Assembly: GCA_963783095.1 (NCBI GenBank)
Contig: CAWAMR010000001.1
Span: forward strand, 310,001 to 374,000
Length of the DNA: 64,000 nt
Direction: 5' to 3'
Origin: CAWAMR01 sp963783095
GTDB lineage: Bacteria; Planctomycetota; Planctomycetia; Gemmatales; Gemmataceae
This document shows positions 28,214 through 35,311 of the stretch, piece by piece. A program made the translations under genes and the position numbers. Within the stretch, counting starts at the first letter, position 1; every line of letters begins with the position of its first letter. The notes below the pieces were generated by a model. That model was given only the letters and a program-made list of their open reading frames with translations. It searched no databases and was not told the DNA's origin.

Positions 28214-29125
28214 ATGACGATCAGAAATCTCGTTCTGATGGGCCTTCTCCTGACTACAGGCACAGCAAAACCCCTGCGTGCGGCAGATCCGCTGCCGACC
28301 CACGCCGACGTTTCCTATGGCCGAAATCCCCATCAACTCATGGATGTGTATTTGCCCACGCAAGGCAAGGGGCCTTATCCGGTCGTTGTTTGGTTTGGCG
28401 GCATCTGGAAACCGAGCAAGGGGCCGGGCAATTTGAAGTACTTTCTCGCCAATCAGTGCGCGATGATCGCTGTTGAGATGCGATCCATGAGCGATGCCTT
28501 GGAAGACAAAGTTGCGGTTCCGATTTCCTATGTGCTCGACGATGCTTGCCGGGCCGTGCAATTCATCAGGCTCCGCGCCGACAAGTGGAACATCGATCCC
28601 AAGCGCATCGCGGTCGGCGGGGGATCGCAAGGTGCGCTGCCGGCTCTCTATCTGGGATGTGCCGGCGATCGAGCGAATCCCAATGCCGCGGACCCTGTGG
28701 AACGCCAATCGACCAAAGTGGCCTGCGTGGCTGCCTTTCGCAGCCAGCCCAGCATCGACCCGAAACGAATGCAGGAATGGGTGCCCGGCGTCAAGTGGGG
28801 CGCACCCGCACTGGGTTGCAGTTTTGAGGAGTCTTTGAAACGTCGCGACGAACTGCTGCCGGCGATCAAGAAGTGGTCACCCGAGGCACTTTTGCACAAG
28901 GGAGCTGCCCCAATCTATTTCGAGAATAACTGGGGGTTGACCCAGCCCGAAAAGGTGACTGAAATGGATTATAAGGTCCATTCGCCCGCCTGGGGGCTGG
29001 GATTTCAGAAGCTGGCCCAACAGGCAGGTGCAACTTGTTATGTGAAGTACCCCGATCATCCCACGGAGAAATACAAGGACATCTGGGATTTTGTCGTTGG
29101 GGAGCTGAAGGCATCGGCTAAATAG
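28214..29125 (+). CDS. Exported alpha/beta hydrolase / esterase
   Basis: 303 residues. A signal peptide (MTIRNLVLMGLLLTTGTAKP) is followed by the acetyl-esterase-like pattern VVVWFGGIWKPSKGPG. The nucleophile elbow is VGGGSQGALPA (Ser in GGSQG). The C-terminus has YVKYPDHPTEKYKDIWD, with a likely catalytic His in DHP. It is divergent from the hydrolase ending at 28033, with about 180 bp between the two starts that should carry both promoters. Related proteins are sugar or xylan esterases in planctomycetes, but the substrate is not shown. Confidence 0.82.
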   Translation: MTIRNLVLMGLLLTTGTAKPLRAADPLPTHADVSYGRNPHQLMDVYLPTQGKGPYPVVVWFGGIWKPSKGPGNLKYFLANQCAMIAVEMRSMSDALEDKVAVPISYVLDDACRAVQFIRLRADKWNIDPKRIAVGGGSQGALPALYLGCAGDRANPNAADPVERQSTKVACVAAFRSQPSIDPKRMQEWVPGVKWGAPALGCSFEESLKRRDELLPAIKKWSPEALLHKGAAPIYFENNWGLTQPEKVTEMDYKVHSPAWGLGFQKLAQQAGATCYVKYPDHPTEKYKDIWDFVVGELKASAK

Positions 29126-29175
29126 TACCCCTCCGGCAATCGCCTGGCTTGCCCGGATCGTTTTCCGCCAGGGAG

Positions 29176-29814
29176 TCAGGCAGAGGAAACCCGCGCGATG
29201 TGGGCGAGGGCCTGGGCTTGAACCGCCCGAAATACCGCATGCAGCCGTTGCGACAGGGAATCCAGGTTGGATATCGCGGTGGCGTTCGGGTCGACCGTCA
29301 GTTCTCGGCCCAGGAGCATGCCGAACTGCCAGGCGCTCCCATTGGTCGCGATGCCGTACACCGGCACGTCCGGGGATTGGTTCAGTTTCTGCGCGGCGAG
29401 CATCGCCGCGGAACACTGCCCCCAGGCTCGCTCGAAGTCGTCCAGCTTGGCCTCGGCGACGAGGAGGTAGGGTATATCCGGGATCGTCTGCCCATACTCC
29501 GATACCTTACGAACGAAGTAGTCCAGCGTGCCTGTCAGGTCGTTGTCGAAACTCAATTCCTCGTGAGTGAACAGCGCAAGGTCGTCCGAGTAGGGCTTCC
29601 ACACCTCCCGCAGAATGGGGAACAGCAACACTTCCCCCGCCCCAATTTCGGACCGACCGATCGGCAGCTTCCGCAAGTTGAACGCCAACTCCGCGCGGAA
29701 GCGCTCGTCGAACGACGGGGCGGTTGGGTCCGGCGGCACCAGCGACCCTTGAATGAACGTTAATTTGTACTTCTTCGCCACATCATCGATACAAGTGAAA
29801 CTGGTAAACGCCAT
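29176..29814 (-). CDS. Hypothetical protein with restriction-endonuclease-like (PD-(D/E)XK) pattern
   Basis: 212 residues, cytosolic. Mid-protein IPYLLVAEAKLDDFERAW fits the E-x-K core of HsdR-N/PD-(D/E)XK folds. The preceding TGTLDYFVRK supplies an Asp, and VYGIATNGSAWQFGML matches a beta hairpin seen in that fold. Related cyanobacterial and planctomycete proteins are annotated as hypothetical or HsdR N-terminal-like. There is no methylase or specificity gene nearby, so a restriction system is not supported. Confidence 0.6.
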   Translation of the reverse strand: MAFTSFTCIDDVAKKYKLTFIQGSLVPPDPTAPSFDERFRAELAFNLRKLPIGRSEIGAGEVLLFPILREVWKPYSDDLALFTHEELSFDNDLTGTLDYFVRKVSEYGQTIPDIPYLLVAEAKLDDFERAWGQCSAAMLAAQKLNQSPDVPVYGIATNGSAWQFGMLLGRELTVDPNATAISNLDSLSQRLHAVFRAVQAQALAHIARVSSA

Positions 29815-30071
29815 TTGCGGAACCTCCGAATGTATGGGGACATTCTACCAAACCGGCCTGGAATCGGTTCATTCTTTTCCTGCGGTTCGGGCGAATCGGA
29901 GAGATCGGCTCTCATGGAAGGCTTGAATATCGTCCTGGCATGTCCCTGAAATTGAACCAATGGGTATTTCTCTTTTGAGCGTCGACTTTACTGGTGCAAA
30001 ACCAATTGTCCAATTTGTATGGACACTGGTTTGTTCCTCAACACTATCAACAACACCCAAAGAGATTAACA

Positions 30072-30527
30072 ATGTTTAATTCTATCTATCACACGGTTGC
30101 ACGGGCGTTTATGCTTTCCGTCCTGGTCATTTTGGCAGGCGATTCCGTCCAGGCCCGTGCGGCAGACTACGAATCGATGGCCTACGATGCCTATCAGTAC
30201 TCTTACAGCGCCGAGGTGGATGCCAACCAAGCGTATCGCCGCCTGTTCCATCACCGCAGTACTGACGGTTACATCTATAGTGCCTATGCGAATGCAGCAA
30301 ATGCGCAGACCTATGCAAACGACGCTTATGCCGCCGGTGCTGCCATCTATAGCGATTACGGTTACGACGCCATCTACTACGCAGACCTGGCGTACAACTA
30401 TGCGCTCGATGCGTATCAGTATGCTTCCGAGGGCGAGTATGCCGATGCCTTGATCTTCTTGTCCTATGCGTCCTCGTACGCTTATGAAGCCACCAGCTAC
30501 AACTACCTCGTCTACCTGGGCTACTAG
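30072..30527 (+). CDS. Tyr/Ala/Asp-rich secreted repeat protein
   Basis: 151 residues. A signal peptide ends near AGDSVQARA. The mature ~120 residues contain 28 tyrosines, many Ala, Asp and Ser, no Cys and almost no charged basic residues. The sequence follows a loose A-Y-x-x-A pattern (for example SYSAEVDANQAY, YADLAYNYALDAYQYASEG). This predicts an amphipathic helical stack with Tyr on one face, as in cell-surface or matrix proteins. I recognise no family. It is a lone gene between an antisense hypothetical and the DUF1501 gene. Confidence 0.7.
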   Translation: MFNSIYHTVARAFMLSVLVILAGDSVQARAADYESMAYDAYQYSYSAEVDANQAYRRLFHHRSTDGYIYSAYANAANAQTYANDAYAAGAAIYSDYGYDAIYYADLAYNYALDAYQYASEGEYADALIFLSYASSYAYEATSYNYLVYLGY

Positions 30528-30530
30528 AAA

Positions 30531-31949
30531 TCAGCTGTTGAACAACCTGCGCAGCGGCTCGCCGGCCGCCAGACGATGGGGCCGCCCGGTCGGATCGTGA
30601 ATCTCACGCGCCGGATCGATGCCGAAGCGCCAGTAAATCGTCGCCGCCAAGTCACCCGGTGTGACGGGCTCGGAAGCAGGATAGGCTCCAATCTTGTCGC
30701 TCGATCCAAAGATCGCTCCGCCCTGCACGCCGCCCCCCGCCAGCAACACCGTGTAGCAGTCCGGCCAGTGGTCCCGTCCGCCATCGTTGTTGATCTTGGG
30801 GGTTCGTCCAAATTCACCCATGGCGACCACCAGGGTTGAATCGAGCAAGCCGCGCGCATCGAGATCCTCGATCAAGGCCGATAGACTCTGGTCGGCCTGC
30901 GGCAACAGGTATCTTTTATGCTGGTTGGCCACTTTGAAATGGGCATCCCAGTTCTGGCCCTGCTGCCTGAAATCGTACACGTTGACAAACGACACCCCGG
31001 CCTCGACCAGCCGGCGGGCCAGAAGCAGGTTCTGCCCGCGCATCTGCCGGGCATAACCCAGCTCAGCCCCGTTGCCGCCGCCACCGCCCTTGCCCACCGA
31101 GGCAGGCTCCGCCCCGAAGCCGTAGCGCTCCCGAACCTTGTCGGGTTCCGCCGACACATCCAGAGCTCGCCGAATCGCTTCCGAATCGAGCAGCGTGTAC
31201 GCCTTCTGATACAGATCGCGGAAGGGTGAATGGCGATCGAGCCGGCTTTCCAGCGCACCCAGCAGGTTATGCCGTTCTCGAAGCCGGCCTGATGGCAGTT
31301 CCGGCGTGCGCTTCAACAATTCAGCGCGATACCTCGACATCCCGGCATCCACTTCGATCAACAGCGGATCGACACCCGAACCAAGGATACCACCTCCCTG
31401 GCAGGGAACCTCGTGGACATTGCGAAAGGAATAAGGCAACGATGCGAACGGCACATCGCCCGCCGGCCGGCCCCCGGCGGATGCAACAGCGCTGCCAAAG
31501 CTCGGATAAAACTGTGGTAAAGGCGCAAACAGCTCGCGATCCGGCCCATCGAGCGGCCTGCCCGTCAAGGCGTGAATCGATGCGGAGTCGTGAAGCCTGG
31601 CTTGATGGTGGACGCTGCGCACCAGTGCGACTTTATTCATGAGATGTGCCATGCGCGGCAAGTGTTCGCAGATCTGCACGCCTGGAACCGTCGTGGAGAT
31701 CGGCTTGAACTCCCCACGAACTTCCGCGGGTGCTTTCGGCTTCATGTCGTAAGTATCGATATGGCTTGGGCCGCCGTAATAGAAAACGAGAATGCAGGCG
31801 CGAATCGTCTTGGTGCCAAAACGGGGTGCGCTCGGCGCAGAGGCTGCCGCTTGCGCTTGCCAAAGACCGGCAAGGCTCAGCCCAAGCGGCCCCGTAGCTG
31901 CAAAATCCAGCAAACGTCGTCGGGTTAAAAGCTCGGTCGAGTCCAGCAT
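30531..31949 (-). CDS. DUF1501 Tat-exported protein
   Basis: 473 residues. The N-terminus has a twin-arginine signal (TRRRLLDFAATGPLGLSLAG). DUF1501 proteins belong to the alkaline-phosphatase/sulfatase-like superfamily. Visible motifs are YYGGPSHIDTYDMKPKAP near the start and VVAMGEFGRTPKINNDGG followed by GRDHWPDCYTVLLAGGGV, which holds the likely metal-binding residues. They are extremely common in planctomycetes, usually next to a DUF1549/DUF1553 cytochrome-containing partner, which is not seen here. I set the start at the ATG at 31949, because the longer N-terminus would bury the Tat signal. Confidence 0.92.
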   Translation of the reverse strand: MLDSTELLTRRRLLDFAATGPLGLSLAGLWQAQAAASAPSAPRFGTKTIRACILVFYYGGPSHIDTYDMKPKAPAEVRGEFKPISTTVPGVQICEHLPRMAHLMNKVALVRSVHHQARLHDSASIHALTGRPLDGPDRELFAPLPQFYPSFGSAVASAGGRPAGDVPFASLPYSFRNVHEVPCQGGGILGSGVDPLLIEVDAGMSRYRAELLKRTPELPSGRLRERHNLLGALESRLDRHSPFRDLYQKAYTLLDSEAIRRALDVSAEPDKVRERYGFGAEPASVGKGGGGGNGAELGYARQMRGQNLLLARRLVEAGVSFVNVYDFRQQGQNWDAHFKVANQHKRYLLPQADQSLSALIEDLDARGLLDSTLVVAMGEFGRTPKINNDGGRDHWPDCYTVLLAGGGVQGGAIFGSSDKIGAYPASEPVTPGDLAATIYWRFGIDPAREIHDPTGRPHRLAAGEPLRRLFNS

Positions 31950-32160
31950 CGTGTCTCCCGTCGAGTCGCGGAAGTAAAGCATGTTTTCAGATTCAGTAGA
32001 TCGACTTTTCGAGCAACTTACAAGGATTGATTCCGAAAAATCTGCCACTTGCCGGTAAAAACTGGCACACCCGATGAATCGCGCGATCCATCAGCGTGTT
32101 GCGTAACATCGAGCAAAAGCGTATCATCACAAATGTTCTTGGATAAACGAGGAGGTATGA
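31950..32160. other. Divergent promoter region
   Basis: A 211-bp spacer between the leftward DUF1501 gene and the rightward small hypothetical gene. It should hold both promoters. A ribosome-binding site (GAGGAGG) precedes 32161. Nothing else is recognised. Confidence 0.4.
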
Positions 32161-32418
32161 ATGGCAATCATTCCTGAAGTTTTCGAACAAAACCGAAAAT
32201 TGGCCGATCAAATCAACGCCGAAGCTCTCGCCAATCCGCAATCGCCTTACGTCGGCAAGTTTATTGGCATTGCGAATGGTCAAGTTGTTGTAGTTTCCGA
32301 CAACTTGGATGAGATTGATGATGTCTTGGAGAGAATCGAACCCGATCCCGACAAGACATTCTTTTTCGAGGCGGGTATCGATTACAGCGCCGTGGATTAC
32401 ATCTGGGAGACTCGGTAA
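32161..32418 (+). CDS. Small hypothetical protein, first of a three-gene set
   Basis: 85 residues, mixed alpha/beta, acidic. It has VGKFIGIANGQVVVVSDNLD followed by EIDDVLERIEPDPDKTFFFE. It is preceded by GAGGAGG. Proteins of this shape (short, with a GIANG/VVVSD core) often sit in front of a retropepsin-like gene in planctomycetes and cyanobacteria, as here. Its stop (TAATG) overlaps the next start. The role is unknown. Confidence 0.7.
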   Translation: MAIIPEVFEQNRKLADQINAEALANPQSPYVGKFIGIANGQVVVVSDNLDEIDDVLERIEPDPDKTFFFEAGIDYSAVDYIWETR

Positions 32419-32684
32419 TGGCGCGCGCCGTGATCGAGGCTATCCTAATAACCAGCACGGGAACTCGGCCAAAAACTTACGACTTGCTCGCCGACACAGG
32501 TGCGGGATCAGATCGAGCAAAGTTCGAATTGGTTCTGGATGAATTCGACTGTCGCGCTTATGGAAGACGTACTTCTTATCGCGTTGAGCTTGGTGGTGCG
32601 TTCTCTGAATCATTCTTGATTTATCTGGTTCGGATTCAGATTCCTCAACTAAGTCTCGATCATTCGGAAATGGGTGTTGCATGA
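32418..32684 (+). CDS. Retropepsin-like protein, probably shortened
   Basis: 88 residues. LLADTGAGS carries the D-T-G-A/S catalytic signature of single-domain aspartic proteases. The stretch QIPQLSLDHSEMGVA is the family's strand before the second conserved region (typically GFDGIAGFRFL), but the frame stops at that point. It is therefore either a shortened family member or truncated by mutation. The stop overlaps the next ATG (ATGA at 32681-32684), so translation of the trio is probably coupled. Confidence 0.6.
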   Translation: MARAVIEAILITSTGTRPKTYDLLADTGAGSDRAKFELVLDEFDCRAYGRRTSYRVELGGAFSESFLIYLVRIQIPQLSLDHSEMGVA

Positions 32685-33022
32685 CGGATCTCAGAAACGT
32701 CGCTATTATCGGGATGATGGGACGCCTTAACATGTTAATTGATGAGGGCGTGACCGCGCCGACACCTGCAGACGTGAAGAGTCTTGTCGCGGACGGAACC
32801 ATCTTGGACCGACTTTGCAGCCTTTATGGCAAATTTCCGGAGTTTGCACCGATTCACAAAGCAGAAGGAGCCTTGTTGCGCAAAGAGTTGAAGGCGGTAG
32901 CGGACAAATATGCCGGTGAAGAAGAGTCGAGGATGGGAGTAGAAAAGAATGGCCTTTGCCTCTTGATGGGCTACTGTTTGGACATGCTGATGGAGCGAAG
33001 CTTGCACGAGCTTAGGCGATGA
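32681..33022 (+). CDS. Small hypothetical protein, third gene of the trio
   Basis: 113 residues, all-helical. It includes MMGRLNMLIDEGVTAPTPAD and LLMGYCLDMLMERSLHELRR, with two Cys and several Met. I recognise no domain. Its ATG overlaps the stop of the retropepsin-like gene. Coupling of an aspartic-protease-like gene with this protein in one operon suggests a substrate or partner relationship, but this is inference. Confidence 0.6.
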   Translation: MTDLRNVAIIGMMGRLNMLIDEGVTAPTPADVKSLVADGTILDRLCSLYGKFPEFAPIHKAEGALLRKELKAVADKYAGEEESRMGVEKNGLCLLMGYCLDMLMERSLHELRR

Positions 33023-33050
33023 GGCAAAGCCGATTATCAGGGGGCCAGTC

Positions 33051-33294
33051 ATGATCGAACTCACCGAACAACAAGTGCAGGCGTTGGAGCTTGCCGACGC
33101 CATTCCGCCGCGCGTTGTCAATCCCCATACCAAGGAGACCTTTGTCCTACTCCGCGTCGACGAATACGAACGCCACAAGGAGGACGAGTACGACGACAGC
33201 CCCCGGAAAAGGCAGGAGCTAGAGGCCCTGGCCTTGGGAGCGGGTCAAGCACGAGGAAATGGATGAATACGATGATCTGCCGGAGAAGCTATGA
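33051..33294 (+). CDS. Antitoxin-like protein, one frameshift
   Basis: The first frame begins MIELTEQQVQALELADAIPP and RVVNPHTKETFVLLRVDEYE, the typical N-terminus of Gemmata antitoxins. It derails at GAGQARGNG. Removing one base near 33234 restores WERVKHEEMDEYDDLPEKL, the normal toxin-binding tail, ending with TGA at 33292-33294. This overlaps the following ATG (ATGA at 33291-33294), as in MazEF/PemIK-type pairs. Confidence 0.8.
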
Positions 33295-33345
33295 AACGGG
33301 GCGACGTCGTTCTCGTTCGCTTTCCCACAACTCCGGATTCCGCCG
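33291..33345 (+). pseudogene. MazF/PemK toxin start, disrupted after about 12 residues
   Basis: The ATG at 33291 begins MKRGDVVLVRFP, which is the invariant N-terminus of MazF/PemK-like ribonucleases. After that the sequence (TTPDSAGEPAVAPRPVPHS) does not match the family. The reading frame that is coding from about 33340 onward belongs to the unrelated protein below. The toxin is thus cut off at its start by fusion to another gene. Confidence 0.6.
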
Positions 33346-34353
33346 GCGAACCAGCCGTTGCACCACGACCGGTGCCGCATTCTGTTGTCGCGCGACACTA
33401 CGCCGTTGCAGAGGCCGCGATCTTGGACATTTGCTTCGGCGGCGCAGTCCCACGACGATGACAAGCTTCGGTCGATGGCAGCGCACCCGACGATGACCAG
33501 CTTAGCCATGATCGGCGGAGCCGCTGGTCGTCTTACGCTTGTAGATTTTGATGGTAATACACAGCTCGAATTCGACCCACCAGCGATAGGCTTTGCTCGC
33601 CATTTACCATCCCTCCGCGGTTTCTGGGGATGTCAGTTCGATACGGCCGGGGACTTTCTCTGGTCGGTGGCCCTCGTCAATGAACTGGAGTTGGAAGTTC
33701 AGCTTCGCTCGATTCGGGACTGGTCGGTAGTCGCGACTGGTATCGTGCCAAACCATTTTGGGGAGTGTTACTGCTCCTTTGAGGGAGCGGGGCCGCCTGG
33801 TGCGGCCGCTATCTTGCTCGGAGCCGGGCAAGACGGATCGGATCTGTTCTGGTTGCAACGGGCTGGGAAACACCTCGAATGGACACAAGAATCCAGTCTC
33901 TCGAATCCGGGACCGGTCGAGTTTTCCCCTGTTGGCAACGAGTGCTTGATTCACGAGGTCGCTGTAACCGTCCTCCACCGATTCGAGTTTCCGTCGCTCC
34001 GGCACGCCGGTCGGTGCGATACCCTCCTAGACGGAGTTCTTATGGGGTCGCCGGTCGTCTACCTCAACCAGGACCGGGCATTAGTGTTGGGTTATCCAGG
34101 CCGCGTGGTGCTTTTCGACGTTCCGGGAATGAGAGCCGTGGAGGAAGTCATTGTGGCTGGGCACGAACCTCGGCCTTTGCGAGAGTGGGGCTGGTATACC
34201 GGAGTCGGTACAAGAGAAGTGTTGACCGACATTCAATCTCTGGCTCGAATTGGTCCGAATGTCGTCCTGGTTTACAAAATTGATTTCCAGTCCGGGCCTC
34301 TTTCCGTGCGGGACGGACTCGTAAGCATTCCCGTAGCGGACCTAATCAACTAA
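33340..34353 (+). CDS. Gemmata-type hypothetical protein, 5' truncated
   Basis: About 330 residues that begin without a proper start. The region HHDRCRILLSRDTTPLQRPR, ASAAQSHDDDKLRSMAAHPT and SLAMIGGAAGRLTLVDFDGN is the family's usual middle, so an N-terminal segment is missing. A beta-rich part follows with repeated blade-like strands (GDFLWSVALVNELELEV, GPVEFSPVGNECLIHE), suggesting a propeller. The 5' end is fused onto a toxin start at about 33340. The family role is unknown. Confidence 0.55.
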   Translation, partial: PPANQPLHHDRCRILLSRDTTPLQRPRSWTFASAAQSHDDDKLRSMAAHPTMTSLAMIGGAAGRLTLVDFDGNTQLEFDPPAIGFARHLPSLRGFWGCQFDTAGDFLWSVALVNELELEVQLRSIRDWSVVATGIVPNHFGECYCSFEGAGPPGAAAILLGAGQDGSDLFWLQRAGKHLEWTQESSLSNPGPVEFSPVGNECLIHEVAVTVLHRFEFPSLRHAGRCDTLLDGVLMGSPVVYLNQDRALVLGYPGRVVLFDVPGMRAVEEVIVAGHEPRPLREWGWYTGVGTREVLTDIQSLARIGPNVVLVYKIDFQSGPLSVRDGLVSIPVADLIN

Positions 34354-34360
34354 TCTGACA

Positions 34361-34390
34361 GCGCCGAACAAAGCGTTGGCGCGACTCGTC
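34361..34390 (+). other. attC-like motif, copy 1
   Basis: The sequence CGAACAAAGCGTTGGCGCGAC at 34366-34386 closely resembles CGAACAAGTCGTTGGTGCGAC at 35147-35167, in the same orientation. Both have the AACAA-x2-CGTTGG form of an integron-recombination half-site. The 780 bp between them contain a toxin-antitoxin pair. A full attC fold is not visible here, so this stays tentative. Confidence 0.35.
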
Positions 34391-34491
34391 GCGTTTTCTC
34401 AATTTGTAACACTTTAATCAAAGGAGAGTAAAGGACGTTACCCGATGTTCTGCCATCGGCTTGCAACCCCTGTGTTGTCAACCCTTGTCTA

Positions 34492-34884
34492 TTAAAGTGT
34501 TGGCAGCAGTGGGACGGGATAGGCGCGAACTGATTCATCCACGGTAGCCAACTGCAAACTGTGCTGGAGCGCTTGGGCGATCAGGATGCGGTCGAAAGGG
34601 TCGCGGTGCAGGGGTGCCAGACCGGCAAGGTGAACGAGCGCGGCTTCCTCAACCGGCAAAGTCGCGATTCGGTGCGCCTCGCGCTGCCTGGGCAAATACT
34701 CCGCAGGGGCCTCCGGCAGTGGGAGCTTGCCGAGTGCGTACTTAATGACAGCCTCCCACACAGAGGCGACGCTCAAGTAGACCTCGTTTGCAGGGTCGCG
34801 AATCGCGTCGCGGAACGCAGCAGGCAACTGAGAATCAGCGCTGATGTACCAAAGGAAGATGTGGGTATCGAGCAGGATCCTCAT
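34492..34884 (-). CDS. PIN-domain (VapC-type) toxin
   Basis: 130 residues, complete. It has the four acidic positions of PIN ribonucleases: Asp in MRILLDTHIFLWYI, Glu in SVWEAVIKYALGK, and the Asp residues in HRDPFDRILIAQAL and LATVDESV. It overlaps the antitoxin by 4 bp (ATGA at 34881-34884). As a VapC-like toxin it would cleave RNA when not bound by the antitoxin. Confidence 0.93.
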   Translation of the reverse strand: MRILLDTHIFLWYISADSQLPAAFRDAIRDPANEVYLSVASVWEAVIKYALGKLPLPEAPAEYLPRQREAHRIATLPVEEAALVHLAGLAPLHRDPFDRILIAQALQHSLQLATVDESVRAYPVPLLPTL

Positions 34885-35120
34885 GCGCCCTCGAAATCCT
34901 TGAGAACGTCGTCGGGGAGGGGCCGGTCGAAGTCAGCGGGAACCGTGAAACGTCCGGAGCACAGGCCAAACGGACGCGGTTCCGTGCCACCGGTCACGAC
35001 GGGCCGAACTTCTGCCAGTGCTCGCTCGCCTCGAACGACGACAAAGGCTTCTCCCGCCTCGACACGCTTCAGGAAGGCGAGCGGGTCGGACTGAATATCT
35101 TGAATACTGATTGTGCTCAT
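34881..35120 (-). CDS. Phd/VapB-type antitoxin
   Basis: 79 residues. The N-terminus MSTISIQDIQSDPLAFLKRV and VVVRGERALAEVRPVV are the Phd/YefM DNA-binding fold. The C-terminus (PADFDRPLPDDVLKDFEGA) is the toxin-neutralising tail, as in other planctomycete VapB-like proteins. It is first in the operon and precedes the PIN toxin with an ATGA overlap. Confidence 0.9.
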   Translation of the reverse strand: MSTISIQDIQSDPLAFLKRVEAGEAFVVVRGERALAEVRPVVTGGTEPRPFGLCSGRFTVPADFDRPLPDDVLKDFEGA

Positions 35121-35139
35121 ACAACCATTGTACCGGGTA

Positions 35140-35170
35140 GACCTGCCCGAACAAGTCGTTGGTGCGACAC
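35140..35170 (+). other. attC-like motif, copy 2
   Basis: Contains GCCCGAACAAGTCGTTGGTG followed by CGACACGAGG. It matches the first copy in orientation and spacing relative to the TA pair. Upstream of it, TGTACCGGGTAGACC marks the end of the antitoxin leader. It may be a degenerate recombination site of a gene cassette. Confidence 0.35.
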
Positions 35171-35311
35171 GAGGTCGCCGATGTAACTGCTGAGCGGGGG
35201 TGGAAACCGCTGACCCAACCTCCCGTTCTGCAAGGAGAGTTGCTACTCAATAGAATGAAACCGAGTTCGGCGAACATCCTGCAACTCGATGGCATCGTTT
35301 GAGATCCTCCT

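Noticed and set aside
29176..29814. Restriction-modification system
   Set aside because: Only a single E-x-K-like protein is present, with no methylase or specificity subunit nearby.
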